From CBDCXF01 sp965223755 (lineage in GTDB: Bacteria; Acidobacteriota; Thermoanaerobaculia; Multivoradales; JAHEKO01), in assembly GCA_965223755.1 (NCBI GenBank), contig CBDCXF010000001.1:1116001-1180000 (forward strand): a DNA stretch of 64,000 bases, given 5' to 3'. The position numbers and the translations under genes were made by a program. The notes below the pieces were generated by a model that was not told the DNA's origin, did no database searches, and saw only the letters and a list, made by a program, of their open reading frames with translations. Shown here piece after piece: positions 43,862-53,287 of this stretch; positions within the stretch are counted from its first letter, which is position 1; each line of letters opens with the position of its first letter.

Positions 43862-45265
43862 CTAAAAATGAATCGCCTCACCCAACGCCGCATGGGCTGC
43901 TTCGGCTATCCCTTCGGCGAGGGTCGGGTGGGCGTGCATGGTCTTGATGATTTCTTCGGTGGTCGTCTCGGTGCGCAGGGCGATGCCGGCTTCAGCAATG
44001 AGATCGGTGGCATGGGGGCCGATTATTTGGACCCCCAAAACCTGGTCGTAGCGGGTTTCTCGAACCACCTTGACGAAGCCGATGGTCTTGCCGAGGATTC
44101 CCGCCTTGCCAAGGGCTGAGAACGGGAACTTGCCAACTTCGACGTCATAGCCGCGCTTCTCCGCAGTGGCTTCGGTCAGGCCGACTGAAGCAACTTCCGG
44201 ATCGCAGTAGGTACAGGATGGAACATGGTCGTAGTTGATCGCCTCGACCTCGTGGCCGGCCATGTGCTCGACGGCGAGAATGCCCTCCGCTGATGCGACA
44301 TGGGCGAGTTGGGGCGTTGGCACGATGTCACCAATGGCGTAGACACCGTGCACCGACGTGCGCATCATCTCGTCCACCAGCACAAATCCTCGATCGAGCT
44401 GAATACCCAACTCCTCGAGCCCCAAGTCATCGGTCACCGGCGCGCGGCCGACGGCGACGAGCAATTTCTCGACCTCAATGGTGTCGGAGCGGTCGCCGTT
44501 GTCAACGGTCAGCGAAACGCCGGACGGCGTCCTGAAAACGGACTCCAGCTTGGATCCCGTCAAAGATCGAATTTTGCGCCGGCGAAAGGCCTTCTCGAGC
44601 TCTTTGGACAGCTCGGCATCCTCGATCGGCAGCAGGCGATCTTCGAGTTCAATCAAAGTGACTGCGCTGCCGAAGGAGTTGTAGATCGAAGCGAACTCAA
44701 CCCCAACGGCGCCGGCGCCCAGAACCGCCAACGTCGCTGGAACTTGATCGAGCTGGAGAATGTGGTCCGAGTTGACGACTCGCTCGCCGTCGACTGGAGC
44801 AAACGGCACCGCGCGGGGTACCGAGCCGGTCGCCAGCAAGATGTTCTTGGCCCGGTAGCGGGACTGACCGTCCGGCCCCTCCACTTCGATCTCATTGGCA
44901 CCGATCAGGCGACCCCGGCCGCGGATGCCAATGACGCCGTTCTTGCGAAACAGGAACTCGATGCCTTTGGCGTTCTTGTCAACGACCCGGGCCTTATAAC
45001 TCTGCGCGTTGGCGAAATTGAGTTCGGCGGCGGCGACATCAACGCCGAATTTGGATGCATGGCGCGTTTGTTCCAACACATCGGCGGTGTGTAGCAACGC
45101 CTTGGTTGGGATGCAACCGCGATGCAGACAGGTTCCACCGAACTTCGGATCTTTCTCGACCACCGCCACCCGCATGCCGAGCTGCGCGGCGCGAATCGCC
45201 GCAACGTAACCGCCTGGGCCACTGCCGATGACGATGAGATCTTTGTGGTTGTCCGAACCGTTCAT
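43862..45265 (-). CDS. lpdA: Dihydrolipoamide dehydrogenase (E3)
   Basis: The 467-aa flavoprotein reoxidises dihydrolipoamide on E2 of the 2-oxoacid dehydrogenases. It shows the FAD-binding LIVIGSGPGGYVAAIRAAQLG, the redox-active GGTCLHRGCIPTKALL, the NAD-binding GAGAVGVEFASIYNSFG, YAIGDIVPTPQLAHVASAEG and the C-terminal HAHPTLAEGI active-site base. It overlaps the upstream MBL hydrolase gene by 4 bp and ends at a strong terminator. The E2 gene lies 10 kb away on the same strand. Confidence 0.96.
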   Translation of the reverse strand: MNGSDNHKDLIVIGSGPGGYVAAIRAAQLGMRVAVVEKDPKFGGTCLHRGCIPTKALLHTADVLEQTRHASKFGVDVAAAELNFANAQSYKARVVDKNAKGIEFLFRKNGVIGIRGRGRLIGANEIEVEGPDGQSRYRAKNILLATGSVPRAVPFAPVDGERVVNSDHILQLDQVPATLAVLGAGAVGVEFASIYNSFGSAVTLIELEDRLLPIEDAELSKELEKAFRRRKIRSLTGSKLESVFRTPSGVSLTVDNGDRSDTIEVEKLLVAVGRAPVTDDLGLEELGIQLDRGFVLVDEMMRTSVHGVYAIGDIVPTPQLAHVASAEGILAVEHMAGHEVEAINYDHVPSCTYCDPEVASVGLTEATAEKRGYDVEVGKFPFSALGKAGILGKTIGFVKVVRETRYDQVLGVQIIGPHATDLIAEAGIALRTETTTEEIIKTMHAHPTLAEGIAEAAHAALGEAIHF

Positions 45266-46140
45266 GAGTCAATCTCCACCGCTGCGTACCGCCCTGGTTT
45301 GACTTCAACGATGCGGCCCCACGGTTGGTAGGCGTCGTGTTCGAAGAAACACAGCCAGCCTTCAGCCGCCAGTTTTGGCACCCACTCTTTCTTGGTTTCC
45401 AGCGTCGTGACCGGATAGAGATCGTAGCCCATGATCCAGGGATAGGGAATGTGGGCGCGGGTCGGGATCAAGTCAGCCAGAAAAGCCCCACGTTGGTCTT
45501 CTCCACCGTCCAGCGTGACCACACACATGTCGGCGTTGTGGCCCGGTGCCTTCACCGCTTCAACTCCCGAGATCACCTCGACGCGGTCTTCGAAAAGTTC
45601 GGCGACTCCCGCCTCGAAGATCGGCTCCCAATTGACCGGTAGATAGCTCGCTCGATCACGATCGATGGGATTGCGAGCGTGCTCGATCTCACCTCGGGCG
45701 AACCAGTAACGAGCTTTGGGAAATGTGGGCACAAACTTTCCGCCTTTTTCCACGGCGTTCCAGCCGCAATGGTCAAAGTGCAAGTGGCTCAAGACAACGT
45801 GAGTGATGTCGCCCAGTTCGTAGCCGGCAGCCTCGATCGCATCCAGCAGGGTCGGACCGTCGGCGTCCACGGTGTGAATCTCAAGGAATTTATCGGAGTG
45901 CTTGCGCCCGATTCCGGTGTCGATGAGGACCAGTTCATCACCCGACTCGACGAGCAGTGAGTTAGTTTGCATCAAGATGCGGTTCTTGTCGTCGGCGGGC
46001 TGATGTTTTTGCCAAAGAACCTTGGGAACAACCCCGAACATGGCACCGCCATCGAGGCGAAACTCGCCGTCGCTGACCCGCGTGAGAGTGAGGTCGCCTA
46101 GCTGGCGTTGATCCGGCGGTGAGGGTCCTTCGACTGCCAT
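45262..46140 (-). CDS. MBL-fold metallo-hydrolase
   Basis: The 292-aa protein has the metallo-beta-lactamase zinc motif SHLHFDHCGWN at about residues 116-126, then VKAPGHNADMCVV, GAFLADLIPTRAH and a C-terminal FFEHD. It is of the lactonase/AttM-like layout. The substrate is unknown. It overlaps the lpdA start by 4 bp and is divergent from the patatin gene. Confidence 0.85.
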   Translation of the reverse strand: MAVEGPSPPDQRQLGDLTLTRVSDGEFRLDGGAMFGVVPKVLWQKHQPADDKNRILMQTNSLLVESGDELVLIDTGIGRKHSDKFLEIHTVDADGPTLLDAIEAAGYELGDITHVVLSHLHFDHCGWNAVEKGGKFVPTFPKARYWFARGEIEHARNPIDRDRASYLPVNWEPIFEAGVAELFEDRVEVISGVEAVKAPGHNADMCVVTLDGGEDQRGAFLADLIPTRAHIPYPWIMGYDLYPVTTLETKKEWVPKLAAEGWLCFFEHDAYQPWGRIVEVKPGRYAAVEIDS

Positions 46141-46230
46141 GGCCGATGAAGTCTAGCCGTTCGCGGCGCAGACAGCAGCCTTTCTCCGCCTTGCACCCCA
46201 ACCTTCCAAACCTCTCGTACAATCACCACC

Positions 46231-47379
46231 ATGACGGAGCCCGCGGACAACGGCATTGCCATCGTCTTGACCGGCGGAGGCGCGCGCGCGGCCTACCAGG
46301 TCGGTTTTTTGCGCTGTCTCGCCAAAATTGTTCCCGAGGCGCAGTTTTCGATCATTACCGGGGTTTCGGCAGGCGCCATCAATGCCGTCTACCTCGCCAA
46401 TCATCCGGGCCCGATTGAGGACGCCGCGGAAGGACTCACTCGGTTGTGGTGGGACCTCGAAGCCAAAGACGTATTTCGCACCTCGCCACGGGCGTTGCTG
46501 GGCGCCAGCTTTCGGTGGTTGGTGAACCTGGTTTCGGGAGGCGCGCGCGTCGCGCCGCAGCCCAGAGGCTTTGTGGATACGCAGCCTTTGAGGGAGTTCT
46601 TGAGCCGCGCCCTCGACTCGGACGGCGACGGCGCCGTCTCCGGCATTCAGACCAACATCGCCGAGGATCGCCTCAAAGCGCTGGCGCTGACGACCCTCAA
46701 TTACTCCACCGGTCAGACGGTCACTTGGATCCAAGGATCGGACCTCGAAGACTGGGAACGTCCTTACCGACGCAGCCGCCAGACCGAGATCACCATCGAG
46801 CACCTGATGGCTTCCGCGGCGATTCCCCTGTTTTTCCCGGCGGTACGCATCGACAACTCTTGGTACGGCGACGGTGGCGTCCGCCTCACCGCTCCCCTCT
46901 CACCTGCGCTCCACCTCGGTGCCAAGCGCATCCTGGCCATTTCGACCCGCTATCCGCGCACCATTGAAGAAGCCGACCAACCGGTGGTCGAAGGCTACCC
47001 TCCGCCAGCACAGATCCTCGGCAACCTCGCCAACTCGGTGTTCCTCGACCTCCTCGATCAGGACCTGGAACGAGCGCGCAAGATCAATCAGCTTTTGGTC
47101 AAGCTGCCGCCAGAGGAGCGCGACGGCATGGAGATGCTCGATATCCGCGTCCTGCGCCCATCGCAAGACCTCGGTAAGTTGGCCGCTGAGTACGAACCCA
47201 AGCTGCCCAAGACCTTCCGCTTCATGAGTCGAGGTTGGGGCACTCGCCGCACCTCCAGCCCCGACTCAATCTCCTTGGTGATGTTCCAACCCGACTATCT
47301 GCGGCGACTGATTGAGATCGGAGAGCAAGATGCGCGGGCGCAGCGGGACAAATTGGCGGCGTTCTTTCGCTGGATGTAG
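46231..47379 (+). CDS. Patatin-like phospholipase
   Basis: The 382-aa protein has the patatin catalytic dyad: the oxyanion loop LTGGGARAAYQVG near the N-terminus, nucleophile Ser in ITGVSAGAIN (GxSxG), and Asp in WYGDGGVRLTAPL. It should hydrolyse membrane lipids or acyl esters. No signal peptide is seen, so it is probably cytoplasmic or type-secreted. The C-terminal region after 300 is helical. Confidence 0.9.
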   Translation: MTEPADNGIAIVLTGGGARAAYQVGFLRCLAKIVPEAQFSIITGVSAGAINAVYLANHPGPIEDAAEGLTRLWWDLEAKDVFRTSPRALLGASFRWLVNLVSGGARVAPQPRGFVDTQPLREFLSRALDSDGDGAVSGIQTNIAEDRLKALALTTLNYSTGQTVTWIQGSDLEDWERPYRRSRQTEITIEHLMASAAIPLFFPAVRIDNSWYGDGGVRLTAPLSPALHLGAKRILAISTRYPRTIEEADQPVVEGYPPPAQILGNLANSVFLDLLDQDLERARKINQLLVKLPPEERDGMEMLDIRVLRPSQDLGKLAAEYEPKLPKTFRFMSRGWGTRRTSSPDSISLVMFQPDYLRRLIEIGEQDARAQRDKLAAFFRWM

Positions 47380-47383
47380 GCAG

Positions 47384-47456
47384 TAGTGGTTAGTGGCTAG
47401 TGCTAGGCAGCTGACAATTAGCTGCTAGTCACTCTGTCACCCGTCACTCGTCACTA
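47384..47456. repeat. Heptamer repeats forming a large inverted repeat between convergent genes
   Basis: TAGTGGT, TAGTGGC and TAGTGCT (47384-47404) are mirrored on the other side by GTCACTCT, GTCACCC, GTCACTC and GTCACTA (47428-47456), with an inner GCAGCT/AGCTGC stem around GACAATT. The structure could terminate both the patatin and aldolase transcripts. Confidence 0.6.
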
Positions 47457-47457
47457 G

Positions 47458-48516
47458 CTAGGCAATCGTCACATCAGCATTCAGGTAGACATCCTGAATC
47501 GCGTTGAGCAGTTCCACCCCCTCGGACATCGGCCGCTGAAACGCTTTGCGGCCAGAGATCAGGCCCATGCCCCCGGCGCGTTTGTTGATAACCGCCGTCC
47601 GCACCGCCTGAGCCAGATCGCTCTCTCCACCCGACGAACCGCCTGAATTGATGAGGCCGATGCGCCCCATGTAGCAGTTGGCGACCTGCCAGCGCACCAA
47701 CTCGATCGGGTGGTCAGTGGTGAGCTGGTCGTAGACCAGCGGATGGGTCTTGCCGAACCCGAGCGCGGTATAGCCGTTGTTCTTGGTCGCCTGTTTCTGC
47801 TTGACGATGTCGGCCTCAATGGTGACCCCGAGATGGTTGGCTTGTCCGGTCAGATCGGCGGAATCGTGGTAGTCCACGCCGTTCTGATTGAAGTCGGAAT
47901 TGCGAAGGTAGCACCACAAGATAGTCGCCATGCCCAATTCGTGGGCGCGGTAGAAGCACTCGGCGATTTCGACCAGCATTTCGTTGGTGTTGTCGGCACC
48001 GAAGTAGATCGTCGCGCCGACGGCGGCGGCGCCCAGGTCCCAGGCCTGTTCGACTTGCGAGTAGAGCACTTGCTGATAGGCCCCACCCGGGGTCAACAGT
48101 TGGTTGTGGTTGATCTTGACGATGAAAGGAAGCTTGTGCGCGTACTTGCGCGACATGGAGCCCAGCACGCCAAGGGTGGAGGCGACGCCGTTGCAGCCGC
48201 CCTCGATCGCCAAGCGCACGATGTTCTCCGGATCGAAGTAGGCCGGGTTGGGGGCAAATGAGGCCGCGGCCGAATGCTCGATTCCCTGATCGACCGGCAG
48301 GATCGAAACGAAGCCCGTATCGGCCAGCCGACCGCTGCCCAGCAAACGATTGAGGCTGACCAAAGTCTGCGGCGTGCGGTCGGACACCCCGAAAACCTCG
48401 TCAAGATGCCCCGGTCCGGGAAGATGGAGGTCTTCCTTGTCAATGCCGGTAGCGGTGTAGTTGAGAAGCGAATCCGCTTCGTCTCCGAGAAGTTGACTGA
48501 TTCGATCGATGCTCAT
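47458..48516 (-). CDS. fbaB: Fructose-bisphosphate aldolase, class I (FbaB/DhnA type)
   Basis: The 352-aa protein matches the archaeal-type class I aldolase family: VSILPVDQGIEHSAAASFAP, YFDPENIVRLAIEGGCNGVA, a Schiff-base-type FIVKINHNQLL strand, GATIYFGADN, and phosphate-binding GLINSGGSSGGESDL. It cleaves fructose-1,6-bisphosphate in glycolysis or works in reverse. It is the last gene of a long minus-strand run starting with the SPOR gene. Confidence 0.93.
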   Translation of the reverse strand: MSIDRISQLLGDEADSLLNYTATGIDKEDLHLPGPGHLDEVFGVSDRTPQTLVSLNRLLGSGRLADTGFVSILPVDQGIEHSAAASFAPNPAYFDPENIVRLAIEGGCNGVASTLGVLGSMSRKYAHKLPFIVKINHNQLLTPGGAYQQVLYSQVEQAWDLGAAAVGATIYFGADNTNEMLVEIAECFYRAHELGMATILWCYLRNSDFNQNGVDYHDSADLTGQANHLGVTIEADIVKQKQATKNNGYTALGFGKTHPLVYDQLTTDHPIELVRWQVANCYMGRIGLINSGGSSGGESDLAQAVRTAVINKRAGGMGLISGRKAFQRPMSEGVELLNAIQDVYLNADVTIA

Positions 48517-48596
48517 GTTTTCGCCCTTGATAGCCCAACCAATCTAGTAGCCCAGCAATTACCGTGGCTTGGAGTATATGCAACGGCTCGGTGCTG

Positions 48597-49202
48597 TCAG
48601 TTAACCGAGATTTCCGTCGGCACAACCAGGCCCAGACGCTCCAGCAGATTCTCAATCACCCGCGCCGTGAGGCCCCAAATCTGATGGCGCCCGACGTGGT
48701 ACACCCGCACCCAACGATCGCGACCGTTGACGGTCACCTGGCGCTCCTCCACCCACTGCGGATCGGCGCAGGCTGAGAGCGGCACCGAGAAAACCTCGTC
48801 GACTTCGCTCCGATCGGCCTGCAGATCGAGTGGAAAAGGGACCGCCCCCACGCACGGCACGACGCGGAATCCACTGATACTAGGAAGCTCGTCCAGCATC
48901 CCCAATGGCAGAACCGTCTTGGAGTCGAGCGCCACTTCCTCTTCCGCTTCGCGCACAGCCGCCTGCCATAGATCCTCGCCTGGCTCGAGCGAGCCTCCGG
49001 GAAAGGCGACCTGGCCGCGATGGTTGCGCAGCTCTTCACTCTTGCGCGTAAGCACGGTCCATAGCTCACCACTGTCGACATACAGCGGCACCAGCACGGC
49101 CGCCTGGCGGTCCTCGCTGGGCGGCAAGCGTTTCGGATGCGGCCGTTCGAGCCGAGTGCGGACTTCCTGAATCCAGGAATGAGGTGTTGAGGACGTGGTC
49201 AT
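48597..49202 (-). CDS. NUDIX hydrolase, probable CoA pyrophosphatase
   Basis: The 201-aa protein has the CoA-pyrophosphatase signature VLTRKSEELRNHRGQVAFPG directly before the NUDIX box (GGSLEPGEDLWQAAVREAEE). The conserved Gly late in the NUDIX box is replaced (EEVAL). The family cleaves CoA or acyl-CoA to phosphopantetheine and ADP. It starts 15 bp after the membrane protein gene. Confidence 0.88.
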   Translation of the reverse strand: MTTSSTPHSWIQEVRTRLERPHPKRLPPSEDRQAAVLVPLYVDSGELWTVLTRKSEELRNHRGQVAFPGGSLEPGEDLWQAAVREAEEEVALDSKTVLPLGMLDELPSISGFRVVPCVGAVPFPLDLQADRSEVDEVFSVPLSACADPQWVEERQVTVNGRDRWVRVYHVGRHQIWGLTARVIENLLERLGLVVPTEISVN

Positions 49203-49217
49203 GTCGATGGTCTGAAT

Positions 49218-50492
49218 CTAGATTTTGTCGCGAGTCCAAATGCGGATCTCGGCGCGCGGCGCCAAGGGTAATCGAAAACGAACGATGTAGACATGGGCCG
49301 GCTGATCGTGATGAGCCATTCTCTGCCTGCGCCCCGCACCCAGATCGACCGCGAACGCCACTCCCCCGTCGGCGCGGAAGAGCGTTTCGCCGCCTTTCGC
49401 GCCGCGCAGGTCGATCTCGACCCCCGCCTGACCGCCGCAGTCCAGCCAAAGTTGTTCAACTGCGGTGGGTGACGACACCACCAGCGTCTGCCAACGGCGG
49501 CCGTAGGCAACGAATGCACCTCGGTCGACGTTCATGTCCGGTGACCAAACCTGCATGGCGCCGGCGACGGTTCGAGGACCCGCAACGCCGCGCGGCAGGG
49601 TCTCGGTCGGCAAGACATGATGCACCGCCGAAGGTATACGCGGGTCGTAGCGGTTCACGCCCGGCAGCAACCCCCACCAATACGGCAACAGAAACAGAGC
49701 ACCGACCAAGGCCGCGGCAACCAGCTCCCAACTTCTGGCCGGTCGACTCGGTATCAGGAGCAGCGCCGCGTAGAGGGGTAGGAACCATCCGTTGCCGGGC
49801 AAAGCCCCGCCGCTGTTCCAGTCGAAAGGCCAGAACAGGGTCACCAAGAGGCAAGCGGCGACCGCGCCCCCGAGAATGAGACGCCCCCACCCACGGAAGC
49901 GGTGCAATGCAATCAGCAGAACCACCGGAACGAAGTAGACGAGGACTCCCGAGTTTCTTCCCAGGGCAAACTCCAGCATCGCGTAGATGACTGTCCTATC
50001 CGGTGACCAAACAACCGTCTCCAGTGCCCTTCCCCATCCACCCCCCACCGGCGCCGGAGCCAGCGTCGCCAAGCAGCCGACGGCGAAGCCGACTAGGCCG
50101 ACAATCCGTGCCCGCGCCTTTAGGGTCGCCACGATGGCCAACCCCAAGGGAACGTAGGCGGGATGTCCTGCCGCGACCAAACCTGCCAGCAGTCCGGTGG
50201 CGACGGGCCGTACGTTGCTAGCAGTGCTTTGGCGCCCAGCGCCCTTTTCCGGGTAGACATCGGGGAGAGCTTCCGCTGACCAACCTCCCTCCCGGCGCGC
50301 GTAGGAGGCGGCCAGGGCGGCAGCCGCAAACCGTAGAACGGCGCCATCACCTGCACCCACAAAGAACGGCACCGCCGAGACCAACACTGCGACAAGCACC
50401 AGTCCCCAAGCCGGACGCAGACGTCTCTGCAAAGTGTTGTGGACCTCCCATGCGGCAACCAATAGGAGCGGCAGATCAATCAGCGCGCTCAC
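49218..50492 (-). CDS. Polytopic membrane protein of unknown function (424 aa)
   Basis: Around eight hydrophobic helices span residues 1-290 (LVLVAVLVSAVPFFVGAG, GLLAGLVAAGHPAYVPLG, VLVYFVPVVLLIALHRF, LILGGAVAACLLVTLFW). A C-terminal 110-residue beta-rich domain follows (QLWLDCGGQAGVEIDLRG). The layout recalls glycosyltransferase-C-type membrane enzymes, but no catalytic motif is clear. It follows a GT4 glycosyltransferase gene by 4 bp, so it may act on the same glycan or carrier. Confidence 0.7.
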   Translation of the reverse strand: MSALIDLPLLLVAAWEVHNTLQRRLRPAWGLVLVAVLVSAVPFFVGAGDGAVLRFAAAALAASYARREGGWSAEALPDVYPEKGAGRQSTASNVRPVATGLLAGLVAAGHPAYVPLGLAIVATLKARARIVGLVGFAVGCLATLAPAPVGGGWGRALETVVWSPDRTVIYAMLEFALGRNSGVLVYFVPVVLLIALHRFRGWGRLILGGAVAACLLVTLFWPFDWNSGGALPGNGWFLPLYAALLLIPSRPARSWELVAAALVGALFLLPYWWGLLPGVNRYDPRIPSAVHHVLPTETLPRGVAGPRTVAGAMQVWSPDMNVDRGAFVAYGRRWQTLVVSSPTAVEQLWLDCGGQAGVEIDLRGAKGGETLFRADGGVAFAVDLGAGRRQRMAHHDQPAHVYIVRFRLPLAPRAEIRIWTRDKI

Positions 50493-50496
50493 GGCG

Positions 50497-52116
50497 TCAA
50501 GTTCCCGCCGGCATTGGGTTCTCCACCCATCCGCGCCACAGCGGGTGGATGTTGCCCGGACTGGCGACAGGTCCGATCTGCGCCACCAGTTCTAACCCGA
50601 CGGCACCTTCAGTGCGACGAACGCTACCGCGCCACCGCCCGCTCTCACCCGGCGCCAGAGCCTCTTCCAGACGAAAGGTCTCAATCGTCCGGCGAGACTC
50701 CGGATCATCACCGACAGTCAGAAGCTGGACTCGGACCCCGCCTTCGGTATCCCGAGAAGGTAGCCAAACCACCTCACCACGATTCGTCACCTCGATTTCG
50801 AACCGCAACTCGCCCCTGTCCCCCTTACTCGCAGCGCCACTCTCGCCGAGGGTCTCGACCGAGACCTCGCCCACCAGCTTGCTGGCTGTCAGCGAAGTTG
50901 CCGGCGCAACCACTTGAGGTCGGGCCGCCGGCAGCTCTCGTTGTGCGATCTCGGTACAAGCTTCGACGATCTCGCGCGCCGCGTCGTGCAACTGATGCTC
51001 GCGCCCGACGTACTCCCTGGCATTTCGTTCCATCTCCCGCAAGCGCTCTGGATGCAGCATGAGTTCCTTGAGCGCCGACACCAACGCTGGAACCTCGCCA
51101 TCTCCAACCGGGACCTTGACGCCGATCTCGCGCGGCAACTCGGCAAACTGAGCGTAGTTGGAAATGATGGCTCCCTTGCCCACCGCCAACACCCGCAACA
51201 ACGACGCCGAGGTTTCACCGGCCGAGGGATAGCGCAGATTGAGCGCGAGGTCACTTGCTGCGATCGCCGCCTCGAAGTCCGAGAACTCCAAAAAGCCGGT
51301 TACGTGCACGCGATCTACCAGGTCGAACTCATGAATGGTGCGCTCTAGTTCGAGTGTCGGCGCGATCTGGCCGGCGACGAGCAAATGCACTTGCTCCATC
51401 CCCGGTTCGAGCATGGCGCGAAGAACCTGCAACGGCCGCTTCATCGGAGTTTGAAATCCGTACGAACCGAGCAGAAACGCAGACTCAGGGATCCGGTGCC
51501 GGCGCCGGAACTCGAGGCCTCGGTCGGCACTGATCTCCTCGACCGGTGGCACACCCATACGCACCACATAGACGGCCAAATCGGGCTCTTCGTCGAGAAT
51601 CTGTTCGCGTGCCCAAGCGCTATGCACCAGCACTCCCCGTTGCCGGCGCAGCAACCTACGATGCGCTGGCAGCGAGAACTGCCCCGCGTCACCGAAGGCT
51701 CCCCAGTGCGTGGGCCTAGCCACCGCCTCACCGACCCAACCGTGCTCTTCCCTCAGACGCCGGTCGTAGGCATCGTGATTCGCATCGCCCAATGTCCGGC
51801 CCAGCAGGTAGTGGTGCAAAACCAGGTCGTGCAAGGTCACCGCCCCCGGGCGCGCCAGCGCCAGTTCCTCTACTTCACGGTGGTAGGGGTTGTTCCCCAT
51901 CTGGTACAGCGGCAGATGATCGGAGGCCGGAGCTTGCATCCACTCGCGACCGTCGACGGGCTGCCAGCGCTTGAGGACATCGTCCCGAACCGGCTGCCCG
52001 GGCAGTTGAATGACCCGCACTTCGGCCTCGCGCGCCAAGAAAGGCAACAAATCTAGGCTGTAATCGGCGATGCCAGATCGGACTGGTGGTAGAGGTGAAA
52101 CGTAATCGAGGCGCAC
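50497..52116 (-). CDS. Glycosyltransferase, GT4-like, with C-terminal beta domain
   Basis: The 539-aa protein opens with YVSPLPPVRSGIADYSLDLL, has VTLHDLVLHHYLLGRTL, the central FLLGSYGFQTPMKRPLQVLR, and a sugar-nucleotide site region LNLRYPSAGETSASLLRVLAVG, which is typical of GT-B/GT4 transferases. After residue 410 a beta-rich domain (ELRFEIEVTNRGEVVWLP) follows, unusual for GT4 and possibly carbohydrate-binding. It starts 9 bp after prfB. Confidence 0.85.
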   Translation of the reverse strand: MRLDYVSPLPPVRSGIADYSLDLLPFLAREAEVRVIQLPGQPVRDDVLKRWQPVDGREWMQAPASDHLPLYQMGNNPYHREVEELALARPGAVTLHDLVLHHYLLGRTLGDANHDAYDRRLREEHGWVGEAVARPTHWGAFGDAGQFSLPAHRRLLRRQRGVLVHSAWAREQILDEEPDLAVYVVRMGVPPVEEISADRGLEFRRRHRIPESAFLLGSYGFQTPMKRPLQVLRAMLEPGMEQVHLLVAGQIAPTLELERTIHEFDLVDRVHVTGFLEFSDFEAAIAASDLALNLRYPSAGETSASLLRVLAVGKGAIISNYAQFAELPREIGVKVPVGDGEVPALVSALKELMLHPERLREMERNAREYVGREHQLHDAAREIVEACTEIAQRELPAARPQVVAPATSLTASKLVGEVSVETLGESGAASKGDRGELRFEIEVTNRGEVVWLPSRDTEGGVRVQLLTVGDDPESRRTIETFRLEEALAPGESGRWRGSVRRTEGAVGLELVAQIGPVASPGNIHPLWRGWVENPMPAGT

Positions 52117-52125
52117 GACGATGCC

Positions 52126-53233
52126 CTACTCGTCGGCGCCCTCTCCGGCGCTGTAAGCGAGCCATGCTTCGATGAACGGATCGATGCCACCGTCCAACAC
52201 TTTGTCGGCGTCTCCGATCTCAACTTTGGTGCGATGGTCTTTGACCATGCGGTAGGGATGCAGAACGTAGGAGCGGATCTGGCTGCCCCAGCCAATTTCC
52301 ATCTTGTCGCCTTCGGCCTCAGCGCGCTCCTCTTCACGTTTGCGCATTTCGAGGTCAAACAGGCGAGCGCGAAGAATTTTCATCGCCGTCGCACGATTTT
52401 TGATCTGACTGCGCTCGTTTTGGCAGGACACGACGATGCCGGTGGGGTGATGGGTGATGCGCACCGCCGACTCGGTCTTGTTGACGTGTTGTCCGCCGGC
52501 GCCGGAAGCGCGGAAGGTGTCGATGCGCAGATCGGAGTCGTTGATCTCGATGTCGACCTCATCATCGAGTTCGGGGTAGACCGATACGGACGCAAATGAG
52601 GTGTGTCGCCGCGACTGAGCGTCGAAGGGACTGATGCGAACCAAGCGGTGGACCCCCGCTTCGGCACGCAGATAGCCATAGGCGTGTTCGCCGCGCACTG
52701 CCACCGTCGAGCTTTTGATACCGGCCTCGTCTCCGCCAAGGCGATCCAGAATCTCAGTATTGAATCCGCGACTTTCGGCCCAACGCAGGTACATGCGTTC
52801 CAGGGCCTCCGCCCAATCTTGCGACTCGGTGCCACCGGCGCCGGGATGAATGGTGACGATCGCGTCGGCGGCATCGTGCTCGCCGGAGAGTTTCAGTTCG
52901 AGATCGAGCACCTCGATACGGCGTTCGAGTCCAGCGACGAAATCCAGAGCTTCAGCGTCGGACTCGCCCTCCGCCAACAATTCCAGCCAGACACCGAGCT
53001 CCTCTTCACCTTCGCTCAACCCGGTCAGTGTCTCGAGCTTACGCTCGATCGAGCGTCGCTGGCGCAGCACAGGAGCACTGGCCTGAGGATCGTCCCAAAA
53101 GCCCGGCGCCTCCATCTGGCTGTCGAGGGCTCGCAGTTGCGCGTCGAGCTCGTCGCGGTCAAAGAAACCCCCTCAAGCCTCGGACCTTGCCGATCAGGGC
53201 TTCAATGCGTTGAGTGGTCTCTATGGTGCTCAT
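52126..53233 (-). CDS. prfB: Peptide chain release factor 2, with programmed +1 frameshift
   Basis: RF2 reads UGA and UAA stops. The 368-aa product is made from two frames: 24 codons from ATG 53233 (MSTIETTQRIEALIGKVRG...) reach CTT TGA; a +1 shift reads on as DRDELDAQL in the main frame. The main frame has the tripeptide anticodon SPF (VRISPFDAQSRR) and the catalytic GAGGQHVNKTES. A caller starting at the ATG at 53115 would lose about 40 residues. UGA also serves as Sec elsewhere in this window, which adds interest to RF2 control. Confidence 0.95.
53159..53173 (-). promoter_or_regulatory. prfB recoding site
   Basis: On the minus strand AGGGGG (53173-53168), TTT, CTT and TGA C follow each other exactly as in the classic prfB element: an internal Shine-Dalgarno 3 nt before the CUU slippery codon, then UGA C. 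RF2 scarcity makes the ribosome slip +1. Confidence 0.95.
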
Positions 53234-53287
53234 TTCCCGTGTTCTTTTTTGAGCGGGCGGCGGCGATCAGCCCGACCAGCTCCGTTC

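Noticed and set aside
52126..53115. prfB starting at the ATG at 53115
   Set aside because: An upstream ATG with the classic programmed frameshift element gives the full-length RF2.
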